Assembly: GCF_040822065.1 (NCBI RefSeq)
Contig: NZ_CP162005.1
Span: forward strand, 5,828,001 to 5,892,000
Source: Pedobacter sp. WC2423
GTDB taxonomy: Bacteria; Bacteroidota; Bacteroidia; Sphingobacteriales; Sphingobacteriaceae
Reading direction: 5' to 3'
Length of the DNA stretch: 64,000 nucleotides
Shown: positions 1 through 8,892 of the stretch, piece after piece
How positions within the stretch are numbered: position 1 is the first letter of the stretch
Layout: every line of letters starts with the position of its first letter
Position numbers and translations under genes: made by a program
The notes under the pieces: generated by a model
The model's database searches: none
Told to the model about the DNA's origin: nothing
Seen by the model: the letters and a program-made list of their open reading frames with translations, nothing else

Positions 1-1504
1 TCACCGCGATATGAACCTGAATCTGATCAGGATCTGGGGTGGTGCTTTGATTGAACGTCCTGAGTTTTATCAGGCTTGTGATAAATACGGAATGCTGGTT
101 TTACAGGATTTCTGGATGTCGGGAGATTGCAATGGGAGATGGGAAGATCCAATGAAACTGGAAGATCAATGGAAACGCAGAAAATATCCGGATGACCATC
201 ATTTATTCCTTGAATCGGCTACTGATATGATTAAAATGGTACGTAACCATGCTTCATTAGCGATTTGGTGCGGAGGAAATGAAATTACTCCGCCAGATGA
301 TATTCTGATTCCGTTACGTGATTCAATTTTACCAAAACTGGATGGTACGCGCTGGTTTATTGACTATTCGAATTCAGACAGTATGTCACTGAATACGATT
401 GGTGGAAATGGTGACGGGCCTTATACGATTCAGGAGGTAAGTACTTTCTGGAAAGACCGGACTTTCCCATTCAATTCTGAAGTAGGTTCTGTTGGAGTTG
501 GTGATCTGGAGTCTCTGGAAAGATTTATTCCCAAGGCTAATTTAATCGCTCCTGTTTATGTAGCTCCGGAAAAGCGTGAAGCAAAAGGCCCATCTGAAAA
601 AGTGGATTCTGTATGGGATTATCACAATTATCTGGGAGTAGGTTATGAGCAGCATATTCTGCCTTATGGTAAACCTGCTGATATTGCTGATTTTGCCAAG
701 AAGGCACAATTGGTCAACTATGATCAGTACAGAGGCTTAATGGAAGGCTTCAGTTCTCATATGTGGGAATGGTATACTGGTGTAATTATCTGGAAAACAC
801 AGAATCCATGGACTTCCATGCGTGGACAGATGTATGATTATTACCTGGATCCTAATGCTTGTTTATTTGGTTTACGTTCTGGAAGTGAGCCTTTACATGC
901 AATGTATAATCCTGTAGATGGAATGCTGATGGTCGTTAACAATGGCTTTAAGGGCAGACAAAACATCATGCTGGATGCCAGGGTATTTGATATGGATGGA
1001 AAAGAGACCTCTTTAACCAGGGTATTCTGTTTCCTTGATCCGGCAAGTACTAAAAAAGTTATGTCAGTTAAAAAGATCGTAGATGAGCTTTCAGCAAAAA
1101 AGGGTTCCTTTCTTTCTTTACAGTTGTCAGATGAAAATAAAAACTTATTGAGTAATAACTTATACTGGTTAGCTGATAGTAAAGGCGGTTATTCGGGACT
1201 AAATTCACTGAAAGGTTCTGCCCTTAAAATGACTGCAAAACAGTTGAAAAGCGGACAGATTGAAGTTTCTTTAAGCAACCCGGCCAATGGCCCTGTCAGT
1301 TTCTTCAACAGAGTCTCCCTGGTGAATGCACAAACTAAAAAAAGAGTTTTACCGGTATTTTATGATGATAACTATTTCTCTATCCTTCCGGGGGCAGACA
1401 AAAAGATCATTATAGATTATCAGCCTGAAAAAGGTGTTTCACTGCCAATGATCACTTTAACCAACTATGTTGGACAGGAACAAACCATCCAGATTAATCC
1501 CTAG
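1..1504 (+). CDS. GH2 beta-mannosidase-like glycosidase, C-terminal part (5' end outside window)
   Basis: The reading frame is open from base 2, before the first ATG at 11, so this is the C-terminal ~500 residues of a longer enzyme; GH2 beta-mannosidases are usually 800-900 residues. Numbered from the ATG at 11, the motif IRIWGG (6-11) opens the catalytic barrel. E91 in CGGNE is the expected acid/base and E157 in FNSEVG the expected nucleophile of GH2 enzymes. The C-terminal ~200 residues look like beta-sandwich domains. The expected activity is removal of non-reducing beta-mannose, as in the N-glycan core. Downstream genes for GlcNAc and mannose release support this. An exo-beta-glucosaminidase specificity cannot be excluded without the missing N-terminus. 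Confidence 0.8.
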   Translation, partial: HRDMNLNLIRIWGGALIERPEFYQACDKYGMLVLQDFWMSGDCNGRWEDPMKLEDQWKRRKYPDDHHLFLESATDMIKMVRNHASLAIWCGGNEITPPDDILIPLRDSILPKLDGTRWFIDYSNSDSMSLNTIGGNGDGPYTIQEVSTFWKDRTFPFNSEVGSVGVGDLESLERFIPKANLIAPVYVAPEKREAKGPSEKVDSVWDYHNYLGVGYEQHILPYGKPADIADFAKKAQLVNYDQYRGLMEGFSSHMWEWYTGVIIWKTQNPWTSMRGQMYDYYLDPNACLFGLRSGSEPLHAMYNPVDGMLMVVNNGFKGRQNIMLDARVFDMDGKETSLTRVFCFLDPASTKKVMSVKKIVDELSAKKGSFLSLQLSDENKNLLSNNLYWLADSKGGYSGLNSLKGSALKMTAKQLKSGQIEVSLSNPANGPVSFFNRVSLVNAQTKKRVLPVFYDDNYFSILPGADKKIIIDYQPEKGVSLPMITLTNYVGQEQTIQINP

Positions 1505-1526
1505 AACCAAACCTCACAAATATAAA

Positions 1527-3446
1527 ATGTCAAGATTAAATTTATTAGAAGAGACGAGATACGAAAAATTGCCGGTCAGTGTCTACACTGATGAACAAAC
1601 TGCAAGTATTGAAGTGGCAAAAAGAATTTCATCTCTTATTCTGTCAAAACAGGAAAAAGGAGAACAGGCTGTTTTAGGCCTTGCTACCGGAGCCACTCCT
1701 GTGAAAGTATATAAAGAGCTGATCCGCCTGCATAAAGAAGAAGGACTTAGCTTCAGCAATGTGGTGACTTTTAATCTGGATGAATATTATCCGATGAAAC
1801 CTGGATCGAATCAAAGTTATGTTCGTTTCATGAATGAAAATCTTTTTGATCATATTGATATTAAAAGGGAAAATATAAATATTCCGGATGGTGAATTGAA
1901 AAGAGAAGATATTGAGGATTTTTGTTTGAAATATGAACAGAAAATCAGTGGTTTCGGGGGGATTGATTTACAAGTGCTCGGGATAGGAAGAACGGGGCAC
2001 ATTGGTTTTAACGAGCCGGGATCTGCGCCTAATTCGGGAACAAGATTAGTAACATTAGATGAACTGACCAGAAGAGATGCTTCCCGTGATTTTGGAGGAG
2101 TAGCGAACGTACCTACCAAAGCGATTACTATGGGTATAGGTACTATTTTCAAGGCTAAGGAAATTATCCTGATGGCCTGGAATGAAAAGAAAGCATCAAT
2201 CGTAAAAAAAGCAGTAGAAGGTGAAATGTCTGCAGATGTACCAGCTACTTATTTACAATTATCTCCTCATGTAGAATTTATTCTGGACCAGGATGCAGCC
2301 TCTTCACTGACACGTTTTGATACGCCATGGTTAGTTAAGGATTGCCCATGGACTGAGGAGCAGGTTACTAAAGCAGTTATCTGGTTGGCAAAAACATTAA
2401 ATAAGCCTATCCTTAAGTTAACGGAAGACAACTATAATAATAATGGTATGGCACAACTGGCTATTTTACGTGGCCCGGTTTATCAGATCAATATTCATAT
2501 TTTTAATAAACTACAGCATACCATTACTGGCTGGCCGGGTGGTAAACCAAACGCAGATGATAGTCAGCGTCCGGAACGTGCAGAACCTGCATTGAAACGG
2601 GTGATCGTTTTCTCTCCGCATCCGGATGATGACGTAATTTCTATGGGGGGTACTTTTATCCGCCTGGCAGATCAGGGACATCAGGTGCATGTGGCTTACC
2701 AGACCTCAGGTAATACCGCGGTTTGGGATGATGATGTATTGCGTTTCATGGAATTCAATATAGATTTTGCAGAGTCCAAAGGTGAAGATGCGAAAGCTTT
2801 AAGAGATACTTATGATAGCATGCGTAGTTTTATCAGTACAAAATTACCTAACCAGACTGATCCGGAAGAAATTCGTACGGTCAAAAAACTGATCCGTAAA
2901 GGTGAGGCTATTGCAGGGGCAAGATTTGCTGGTGTAATCGATGAGCGTATCCATTTTATGGATCTCCCTTTTTATGACAGAAGTAAGTTCCAGAAAGAGG
3001 TAAGCTTTGAAGATGATATTGTGCAAACGATGGAGTTGTTACAGGAAGTAAAGCCGCACCAGGTTTTTGCTGCGGGTGATTTTGCAGATCCGCATGGTAC
3101 CCATAAAGTGTGTTTCAATATTTTAGTGGAAGCGATGACCCGTTTGAGAAAAACTGAAAGCTGGACAAAAGATTGTTGGTTGTGGTTATACAGAGGAGCA
3201 TGGCATGAGTTTGAAACCCATGAAATTGAAATGGCTGTACCACTTTCACCACAAGAAGTGGAAAGAAAAAAACTTGCGATCTTCAAACATCAGTCGCAAA
3301 AGGACCTGCCTGTTTTTCCGGGTGAAGATTCAAGAGAGTTCTGGGTAAGGGCAGAGGCACGTACGCAGGAAACTGCCAGGGCTTATGATCAACTCGGGCT
3401 GGCTGAATATGAAGCTATGGAAGCATTTGTGAAGTGGAAGTTTTAA
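1527..3446 (+). CDS. nagB: Glucosamine-6-phosphate deaminase fused to LmbE/PIG-L-type deacetylase domain
   Basis: A 639-residue two-domain protein. I start it at the ATG at 1527, preceded by CAAATATA, rather than at 1467, which lies inside the upstream gene. Residues ~1-265 are NagB-like: NLDEYY with D85, then GRTGHIGFNEPGS with H158 and E163. The position corresponding to E. coli D141 reads Thr. Residues ~355-639 are LmbE-like: SPHPDDDVIS holds the metal-binding HPDDD at 365-369, and DPHGTH lies nearer the C-terminus. NagB converts glucosamine-6-P to fructose-6-P and ammonia. The second domain may remove an N-acetyl group; its substrate is unknown. No nagA is seen nearby, so this protein could combine deacetylation and deamination. 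The neighbouring GH20 enzyme would supply GlcNAc. Confidence 0.88.
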   Translation: MSRLNLLEETRYEKLPVSVYTDEQTASIEVAKRISSLILSKQEKGEQAVLGLATGATPVKVYKELIRLHKEEGLSFSNVVTFNLDEYYPMKPGSNQSYVRFMNENLFDHIDIKRENINIPDGELKREDIEDFCLKYEQKISGFGGIDLQVLGIGRTGHIGFNEPGSAPNSGTRLVTLDELTRRDASRDFGGVANVPTKAITMGIGTIFKAKEIILMAWNEKKASIVKKAVEGEMSADVPATYLQLSPHVEFILDQDAASSLTRFDTPWLVKDCPWTEEQVTKAVIWLAKTLNKPILKLTEDNYNNNGMAQLAILRGPVYQINIHIFNKLQHTITGWPGGKPNADDSQRPERAEPALKRVIVFSPHPDDDVISMGGTFIRLADQGHQVHVAYQTSGNTAVWDDDVLRFMEFNIDFAESKGEDAKALRDTYDSMRSFISTKLPNQTDPEEIRTVKKLIRKGEAIAGARFAGVIDERIHFMDLPFYDRSKFQKEVSFEDDIVQTMELLQEVKPHQVFAAGDFADPHGTHKVCFNILVEAMTRLRKTESWTKDCWLWLYRGAWHEFETHEIEMAVPLSPQEVERKKLAIFKHQSQKDLPVFPGEDSREFWVRAEARTQETARAYDQLGLAEYEAMEAFVKWKF

Positions 3447-3473
3447 TTGCTTAAACCTAAACCCTAATATTCA

Positions 3474-4736
3474 ATGACAACAACAGCTAAAAAAGGAATG
3501 CCACCTATTATTATAATCGGTGCACTATTCTTTATTTTCGGATTTGTAACCTGGTTAAATTCAGTGTTGATCCCTTATTTGAAACTCGCTTGTGAGCTCA
3601 ATAATTTTGAGTCTTACCTGGTTGCGTTCGCATTTTATATCAGTTATCTCGTGATGGCTATCCCATCTGCCAGTGTGCTTAAAGTTACGGGCTATAAAAA
3701 GGGAATGGCTTTGGGGCTTGTCGTCATGGGGATTGGTGCACTGGTTTTTATTCCGGCAGCATTGACCCGCACTTACAGTTTGTTTTTACTGGGGTTATTT
3801 ATCCAGGGAACAGGGCTTGCTTTATTACAAACAGCTTCTAATCCTTATATCACGATACTGGGGCCTGCTGAAAGTGCAGCCAAAAGGATCAGTATTATGG
3901 GGATTTGTAATAAAGTGGCTGGTGCAATTGCACCGATCGTTTTGGGCGCAATTGCTTTAAAGGATGCCGATGGTTTTCATGACCGCCTGATTTTGATGAG
4001 CCCGGCAGAGAAAATCGCTGAACTGAATGCGCTGGCATCAAGAGTAATCCTGCCTTATGTAATCATTATTATTGTACTGATTATTTTAGCTGTACTGATC
4101 TACTTTTCAACTTTACCGGAAATAGATACAGATCAGGAAGATGAAGCTGTTTCACAGGCTACTGCCGGCAAAACAAGTATTCTTCAGTTTCCTCACTTGT
4201 TGTTAGGTGTAATGACTGTGTTCCTTTATGTAGGAGTAGAAGTAATGGCTGGTGATACCATTATCAGTTATGCGCATTATCAGGGTATTCCACTTTCTAC
4301 GGCTAAGTTTTTTACCACTTTTACTTTAATGGGAATGATCCTCGGTTATCTGATCGGTATCATTTGTATCCCAAGGTATATCAGCCAGGAAAATGCGATG
4401 AAATGGTTTGCGGTACTGGGTATTGTCTTGACTGTAATTTCAATTTTTACTACAGGCTATACTTCAGTTTTATTTATCGCTTTGCTGGGACTGGCAAATT
4501 CACTGGTCTGGCCGGCAATCTGGCCGCTGGCGCTTTCAGGGCTGGGCAGATTTACTAAAATAGCCTCTTCTTTATTAATTATGGGTATCGCGGGGGGAGC
4601 AATCATTCCGCTTTGTTATGGTGCGCTTGCAGATGCGTTAAATGCACAGCAAGCTTACTGGATCATGGTTCCTTGTTATGCATTTATCTTTTATTATGCA
4701 GCGGCAGGGTATAAAGTAAAGAGCAAAACATATTAA
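3474..4736 (+). CDS. Sugar MFS transporter (FucP/GluP/NagP-like)
   Basis: A 420-residue inner-membrane protein with about 12 hydrophobic segments. The N-terminal features of the FucP/glucose-galactose permease family are present: FFIFGFVTWLNSVLIPYLK near residues 18-36, then LLQTASNPYI near 117-126. These proteins are proton-sugar symporters. It lies 27 bp after the deaminase/deacetylase gene and before two exported glycosidases, so GlcNAc or mannose released in the periplasm is the likely substrate. Specificity cannot be read from the sequence. Confidence 0.88.
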   Translation: MTTTAKKGMPPIIIIGALFFIFGFVTWLNSVLIPYLKLACELNNFESYLVAFAFYISYLVMAIPSASVLKVTGYKKGMALGLVVMGIGALVFIPAALTRTYSLFLLGLFIQGTGLALLQTASNPYITILGPAESAAKRISIMGICNKVAGAIAPIVLGAIALKDADGFHDRLILMSPAEKIAELNALASRVILPYVIIIIVLIILAVLIYFSTLPEIDTDQEDEAVSQATAGKTSILQFPHLLLGVMTVFLYVGVEVMAGDTIISYAHYQGIPLSTAKFFTTFTLMGMILGYLIGIICIPRYISQENAMKWFAVLGIVLTVISIFTTGYTSVLFIALLGLANSLVWPAIWPLALSGLGRFTKIASSLLIMGIAGGAIIPLCYGALADALNAQQAYWIMVPCYAFIFYYAAAGYKVKSKTY

Positions 4737-4747
4737 ATTATAATAAG

Positions 4748-4767
4748 CGCCTGCCTGGAGGCAGGCG
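4748..4767 (+). repeat. Intercistronic hairpin between transporter and GH125 genes
   Basis: A perfect 8-bp GC-rich stem, CGCCTGCC/GGCAGGCG, with a TGGA tetraloop. It sits 11 bases after the transporter stop and 18 bases before the GH125 start. There is no T-tract, so it is not a standard terminator. It could stabilise the upstream mRNA or adjust relative expression within the operon. Confidence 0.7.
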
Positions 4768-4785
4768 TAATAACACCAAATATAG

Positions 4786-6204
4786 ATGAACAGAAAAGAT
4801 TTCATTACCAGCACAGGTTTGCTGACTGCCGGTTTGTTTTTGAGTAAAGATTTAAGCGCATTTGAGTTAGCTTATCCAAATGTAAGAGTACCGTTGAACA
4901 AGAGAAAATTCAGTAGTCCGGCGGTAGAGAAAGCTATCCTTAAATTCCAGCAGAAAGTTTCGGATAAAGAGTTAGGCTGGTTATTTAATAACTGTTTGCC
5001 GAATACCCTGGATACGACAGTTTCATTTGCAATGAAAGATGGCAAGCCTGATACTTATGTGATTACCGGAGATATTGATGCGATGTGGCTCAGAGATAGT
5101 TCTGCGCAGGTCTGGCCTTATCTTGCCTTTATGAAAGAGGATAAAAAACTACAGCAGTTAGTTGCAGGGATTATCCACCGTCAGGCACATTATGTGATTA
5201 AGGATCCTTATGCGAATGCATTTTACAAGGATGGAGAACAGAAAAGTGAATGGGCAGGTGACCATACTGATATGCAGCCTGGTGTTCATGAACGTAAATG
5301 GGAAATAGATTCACTTTGTTATCCGATGCGTCTGGCTTATAATTACTGGAAAATGACTGGTGATGCCACCCCGTTTGATGAGGAATGGAAAACAGCTGTT
5401 CATACGATCCTGAAAACTTTTAAAGAGCAGCAACGTAAAACAGGTTTGGGTCCATATCATTTTCAGCGTGATACCGCTAAACCAACAGATAGTTTACCAA
5501 TGGCGGGTTATGGCTTTCCGGTAAAACCAGTTGGTTTGATCTGTTCGATGTTCAGACCAAGTGATGATGCCACGATCTTCCCTTTCCTGATCCCGTCTAA
5601 CTTTTTTGCTGTCGTGAGTTTGAAACAAATGGCAGAAATGTTCAGGGCAATTTTCAAGGAAGAAGCTTTTGCTGCTGAACTGAGTGCTTTGGCAACAGAA
5701 GTGGAAACTGCAATTCAGAAATATGCAGTTGTTGAACACCCTGTTTATGGAAAAATCTATGCTTTTGAAGTGGATGGATTTGGCAACGTAAACCTGATGG
5801 ATGATTCCAATGTGCCAAGTTTGCTTTCTCTTCCTTACCTGAATGCAGTACCTGTAACAGATCCTGTTTATCAGAATACCCGGAAATTTGCACTATCAGA
5901 ACATAATCCATATTTTTATAAAGGGAAGGATATAGAAGGAATCGGAGGTCCGCACGTGGAGCAGCAGGACATGATCTGGCCGCTGAGTATCATTTGCAGA
6001 GGATTGACCAGTACAGATGACGAAGAGATTAAACAATGTATTGCTGCCTTGAAAAAAACGCATGCCGGTACTGGTTTTATGCATGAGTCTTTTAAAAAGG
6101 ACCATCCCGAAATCTTTACAAGACCATGGTTTGCCTGGACAAATACGATCTTCGGCGAGTTTTTATGGGAAGTGTTTTTAGCACGCCCGCATTTATTGAG
6201 CTAA
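4786..6204 (+). CDS. GH125 exo-alpha-1,6-mannosidase-like protein (DUF1237)
   Basis: A 472-residue protein with an N-terminal hydrophobic export segment (residues ~8-25), so periplasmic or exported. The family signature DIDAMWLRDSSAQVWPYL lies near residues 90-107, and GPHVEQQDMIWPLSI near 388-402 is also typical of GH125. Characterised members are metal-independent exo-alpha-1,6-mannosidases acting on high-mannose N-glycans. Length is normal for the family. The start at 4786 is preceded one base upstream by CAAATATA. Flanking beta-mannosidase and hexosaminidase genes fit stepwise N-glycan trimming. Confidence 0.88.
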   Translation: MNRKDFITSTGLLTAGLFLSKDLSAFELAYPNVRVPLNKRKFSSPAVEKAILKFQQKVSDKELGWLFNNCLPNTLDTTVSFAMKDGKPDTYVITGDIDAMWLRDSSAQVWPYLAFMKEDKKLQQLVAGIIHRQAHYVIKDPYANAFYKDGEQKSEWAGDHTDMQPGVHERKWEIDSLCYPMRLAYNYWKMTGDATPFDEEWKTAVHTILKTFKEQQRKTGLGPYHFQRDTAKPTDSLPMAGYGFPVKPVGLICSMFRPSDDATIFPFLIPSNFFAVVSLKQMAEMFRAIFKEEAFAAELSALATEVETAIQKYAVVEHPVYGKIYAFEVDGFGNVNLMDDSNVPSLLSLPYLNAVPVTDPVYQNTRKFALSEHNPYFYKGKDIEGIGGPHVEQQDMIWPLSIICRGLTSTDDEEIKQCIAALKKTHAGTGFMHESFKKDHPEIFTRPWFAWTNTIFGEFLWEVFLARPHLLS

Positions 6205-6240
6205 CTAACAATGAACCAAATATAAACTTTAATCAAAATC

Positions 6241-8127
6241 ATGAAGAAAATCATTTCAGGGCTTATTCTGGCCTGTGTTACGCTGAGTGTAAGCGCACAG
6301 ACGGATGAAAACTTAGGCATTATACCTGCGCCGGTATCTGTAGAAAAAAAGGCTGGCGTTTTTAAACTGGACAAAACTGTAGTGCTGGTCTCCAATGAAA
6401 CAGCAAATGCAGGGACAGCTGATATTTTGAATGCCTATATCGCCAGTCAGGGTGGCTTTGCATTGAGACCCTCTAAAACAGCAGCAACCAATGAGCGTGC
6501 AATTGTATTAAGCTCTGCTGGAGCTGAAAAATTGCCTGCTGAAGGTTATGAGATCCAGGTTACTGCCCGGAATATTACCGTTACCGGAAAGGGTGCTGGC
6601 CTTTTTTATGGGGTGCAGTCACTGATGCAGATGATGCCTGAGAAAAAAGGACAGGAAATTGATGTACCTGCCAGTATCATCAATGATTATCCAAGATTCC
6701 AGTACAGAGGGATGCACCTGGATGTAGGAAGACATACTTTCCCTGTTTCTTTCATCAAGAAGTATATTGACCTGATGGCAGCTTATAAACTGAATAATTT
6801 CCACTGGCACCTGACAGAAGATCAGGGCTGGAGAATAGAGATTAAAAAGTATCCTAAGCTGACCACTATCGGCGCAGAAAGAAATGGTACAGTTGTAGGC
6901 CACCATCCCGGAGTAACGAATGATAATACGCCTTACAAAGGTTTTTATACACAAAATGAAGTGAAAGAAGTAGTTGCTTATGCCACAAGAAAGTTTGTGA
7001 CTGTAATTCCCGAAATTGAATTACCAGGACACAGTTCTGCGGCAATTGCAGCTTATCCTCAGCTGAGCTGTTTTCCTGACAGAGATACTTTCATTGATCC
7101 TAAAACACCTTGGGCAGGATCAAGAAAAGGTAAACAGGTACAGCAGCAGTGGGGCGTTTTTGACGACGTATTTGCGCCAACTGAATATACTTTTAAATTC
7201 TTAGAAGATGTTCTGGATGAGGTAATGGTCTTGTTTCCTTCGAAATATATCCATATTGGCGGGGATGAAAGTCCAAAAGAATACTGGAAACAATCACCTT
7301 TCTGCCAGCAGCTGATTAAAGAAAAAGGTTTAAAAGATGAGCATGAACTGCAAAGTTATTTCATTCAGCGCATAGAGAAATATATCAATTCTAAAGGAAG
7401 ATCTATTATTGGATGGGATGAGATTTTAGAAGGTGGATTAGCACCAAATGCGACAGTGATGTCATGGCGTGGGGTTGAAGGTGGTATTGCTGCGGCAAAA
7501 CTTAACCATGATGTGATTATGACGCCTGGAAATCAAGGCTTATATTTTGACCATGCACAGTCAAAATCAAGCGGTGAGCCTGTTAATATTGGTGGAAATT
7601 CACCTTATTCGGTGGCTTATGCTTATGATCCTGTTCCAGAAGTTTTATCAGCAGATCAAAAGAAATATATTAAAGGTGTACAAGCTAATTTATGGACAGA
7701 ATATATTGAAAGTCCTGAGAAAGCAGAGTACATGATTCTACCAAGAATGTTCGCTTTAGCAGAAATTGCATGGTCCCCATTGGCTAAAAAGAACTTTAAG
7801 AATTTTTCTGAAGAAAGAATCCCATTGCATTTAGCTCGTCTGGATAAAACCAACACCAATTACTGGGTTCCGGTTCCAGTTGGTCAGTCTGATCAACAGA
7901 TTGATGGAGAGGATGTTACTGTTGATTTGAAAGTGCCTGTTCAGGGTGCTAAAATCTATTATACTTTAGATGGTACCACTCCTTCTGATGTTTCTAATCA
8001 ATATCGTCCTGGTTTAAAAGTCAATGTACCTAAGGGCAGTAAACTTTTATTGAAGACTATTGTGATCACGCCAAAAGGAAAACGTAGTGTGATCTCAGAA
8101 ACTCCTTTAAATAACGGAGCGAAGTAA
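6241..8127 (+). CDS. GH20 beta-N-acetylhexosaminidase, exported
   Basis: A 628-residue protein with a signal peptide (residues 1-19, cleavage expected after VSA). A GH20b-type N-terminal domain covers ~22-150. The (beta/alpha)8 catalytic domain starts at RGMHLDVGRH and carries the catalytic pair D342-E343 in HIGGDES. The C-terminus has YTLDGTTPS, typical of the small chitobiase C-terminal domain. It releases terminal GlcNAc or GalNAc from glycans or chitooligosaccharides. It is last in the cluster and is followed by a strong hairpin terminator, so the operon probably ends here. Confidence 0.93.
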   Translation: MKKIISGLILACVTLSVSAQTDENLGIIPAPVSVEKKAGVFKLDKTVVLVSNETANAGTADILNAYIASQGGFALRPSKTAATNERAIVLSSAGAEKLPAEGYEIQVTARNITVTGKGAGLFYGVQSLMQMMPEKKGQEIDVPASIINDYPRFQYRGMHLDVGRHTFPVSFIKKYIDLMAAYKLNNFHWHLTEDQGWRIEIKKYPKLTTIGAERNGTVVGHHPGVTNDNTPYKGFYTQNEVKEVVAYATRKFVTVIPEIELPGHSSAAIAAYPQLSCFPDRDTFIDPKTPWAGSRKGKQVQQQWGVFDDVFAPTEYTFKFLEDVLDEVMVLFPSKYIHIGGDESPKEYWKQSPFCQQLIKEKGLKDEHELQSYFIQRIEKYINSKGRSIIGWDEILEGGLAPNATVMSWRGVEGGIAAAKLNHDVIMTPGNQGLYFDHAQSKSSGEPVNIGGNSPYSVAYAYDPVPEVLSADQKKYIKGVQANLWTEYIESPEKAEYMILPRMFALAEIAWSPLAKKNFKNFSEERIPLHLARLDKTNTNYWVPVPVGQSDQQIDGEDVTVDLKVPVQGAKIYYTLDGTTPSDVSNQYRPGLKVNVPKGSKLLLKTIVITPKGKRSVISETPLNNGAK

Positions 8128-8152
8128 TTTCTTTATTATTCCTTACTATATG

Positions 8153-8195
8153 AGCCTGTTTGAAATTCATCATTTGAATTTTAAACAGGCTTTAT
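8153..8195 (+). terminator. Rho-independent-like terminator after glycan cluster
   Basis: A 16-bp stem (8153-8168 with 8176-8191, one G-T pair) with a 7-base loop, followed by a T/A-rich stretch. It lies 25 bases after the GH20 stop. Confidence 0.8.
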
Positions 8196-8200
8196 ATTTG
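8193..8200 (+). promoter_or_regulatory. Candidate Bacteroidota -7 element TATATTTG
   Basis: TATATTTG matches TAnnTTTG exactly, 37 bases upstream of the lipoprotein start at 8238. A TTTG at 8173-8176 could be the -33 element, but its spacing is short and it lies within the upstream terminator. Confidence 0.5.
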
Positions 8201-8237
8201 GTTAAAATGCTTTTTTAGTATAAATTGCTAAAATAAA

Positions 8238-8870
8238 ATGAACCAGATGAAACGAAAACTATATATTTTACAGCAGTCTGCACTCTGTGTGGGATTGTTG
8301 TTTTTGTTTGCTTGTCAACAGAATCAGCCGGTTAAAATTTCTCCTTCAGCCGATGTGAAGGCTGTGGCTAAAAACACTGCAGGAACTTTTCCTTTTCATA
8401 AAGATATTGTGATCAAACCAGGGCTTCACTTTGAAGTATTAAGCTGGGGAAGGGGAGTGGACAGCCTTGGTGGTTATCTGATCCTGATGTCTGATTCAAC
8501 AAAAAATAATTACAAATCTTTATCTGTAGAACGTGCTGGTATAATTACCGATGCATGGAATATGGATATGGACAATGATGGTAATCCGGAACTGTATATA
8601 GAATTGCTGAGTAAAAAGAACGTCAGAGATCTTAACGTTTATGAATACAATGGTGGCTTTAATAAAATCAGCTTCCCGCCTTTAAGTGCTAAAATGAAGA
8701 AGATTTATGGTGGGAATGATAAATTTATTCAGAAAAACGGGGAGTTGTTCAGGTCATTTCCTATTGTCAATTCTTCGGATAGTACACAAAAGAATGGAGC
8801 AACGAAAATGCTGCATTACAGCCTGAGAGGAAATAGCTTCTCTGTAGATGAAGTTAAAGAACAAGAGTAA
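8238..8870 (+). CDS. Putative lipoprotein of unknown function
   Basis: A 210-residue protein with a lipoprotein signal peptide: hydrophobic stretch at 14-25, lipobox LFAC with C26. The mature part has MDNDGNPELYIEL near residues 112-124, an Asp-rich loop like those of FG-GAP/VCBS repeats, which suggests a single calcium-binding-like beta repeat. I recognise no enzymatic motif. It is flanked by hairpins on both sides and probably forms its own transcription unit. Residues after C26 (QQNQ) do not show the Asp that would mark inner-membrane retention in enterobacteria, but sorting rules differ in Bacteroidota. Confidence 0.75.
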   Translation: MNQMKRKLYILQQSALCVGLLFLFACQQNQPVKISPSADVKAVAKNTAGTFPFHKDIVIKPGLHFEVLSWGRGVDSLGGYLILMSDSTKNNYKSLSVERAGIITDAWNMDMDNDGNPELYIELLSKKNVRDLNVYEYNGGFNKISFPPLSAKMKKIYGGNDKFIQKNGELFRSFPIVNSSDSTQKNGATKMLHYSLRGNSFSVDEVKEQE

Positions 8871-8886
8871 TACCCTTGTTCTTTAA
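8854..8886. terminator. Convergent-gene hairpin overlapping the lipoprotein stop
   Basis: A perfect 12-bp inverted repeat (8854-8865 with 8875-8886), with the stop codon of the upstream gene in its loop. It separates two convergent genes, so bidirectional termination is plausible, although neither side has a long T-tract. Confidence 0.55.
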
Positions 8887-8892
8887 GCTAAT

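Noticed and set aside
1467..1526. 20-residue N-terminal extension of the NagB fusion
   Set aside because: It overlaps the GH2 coding end in another frame and has no NagB similarity; ATG 1527 has a better upstream context.
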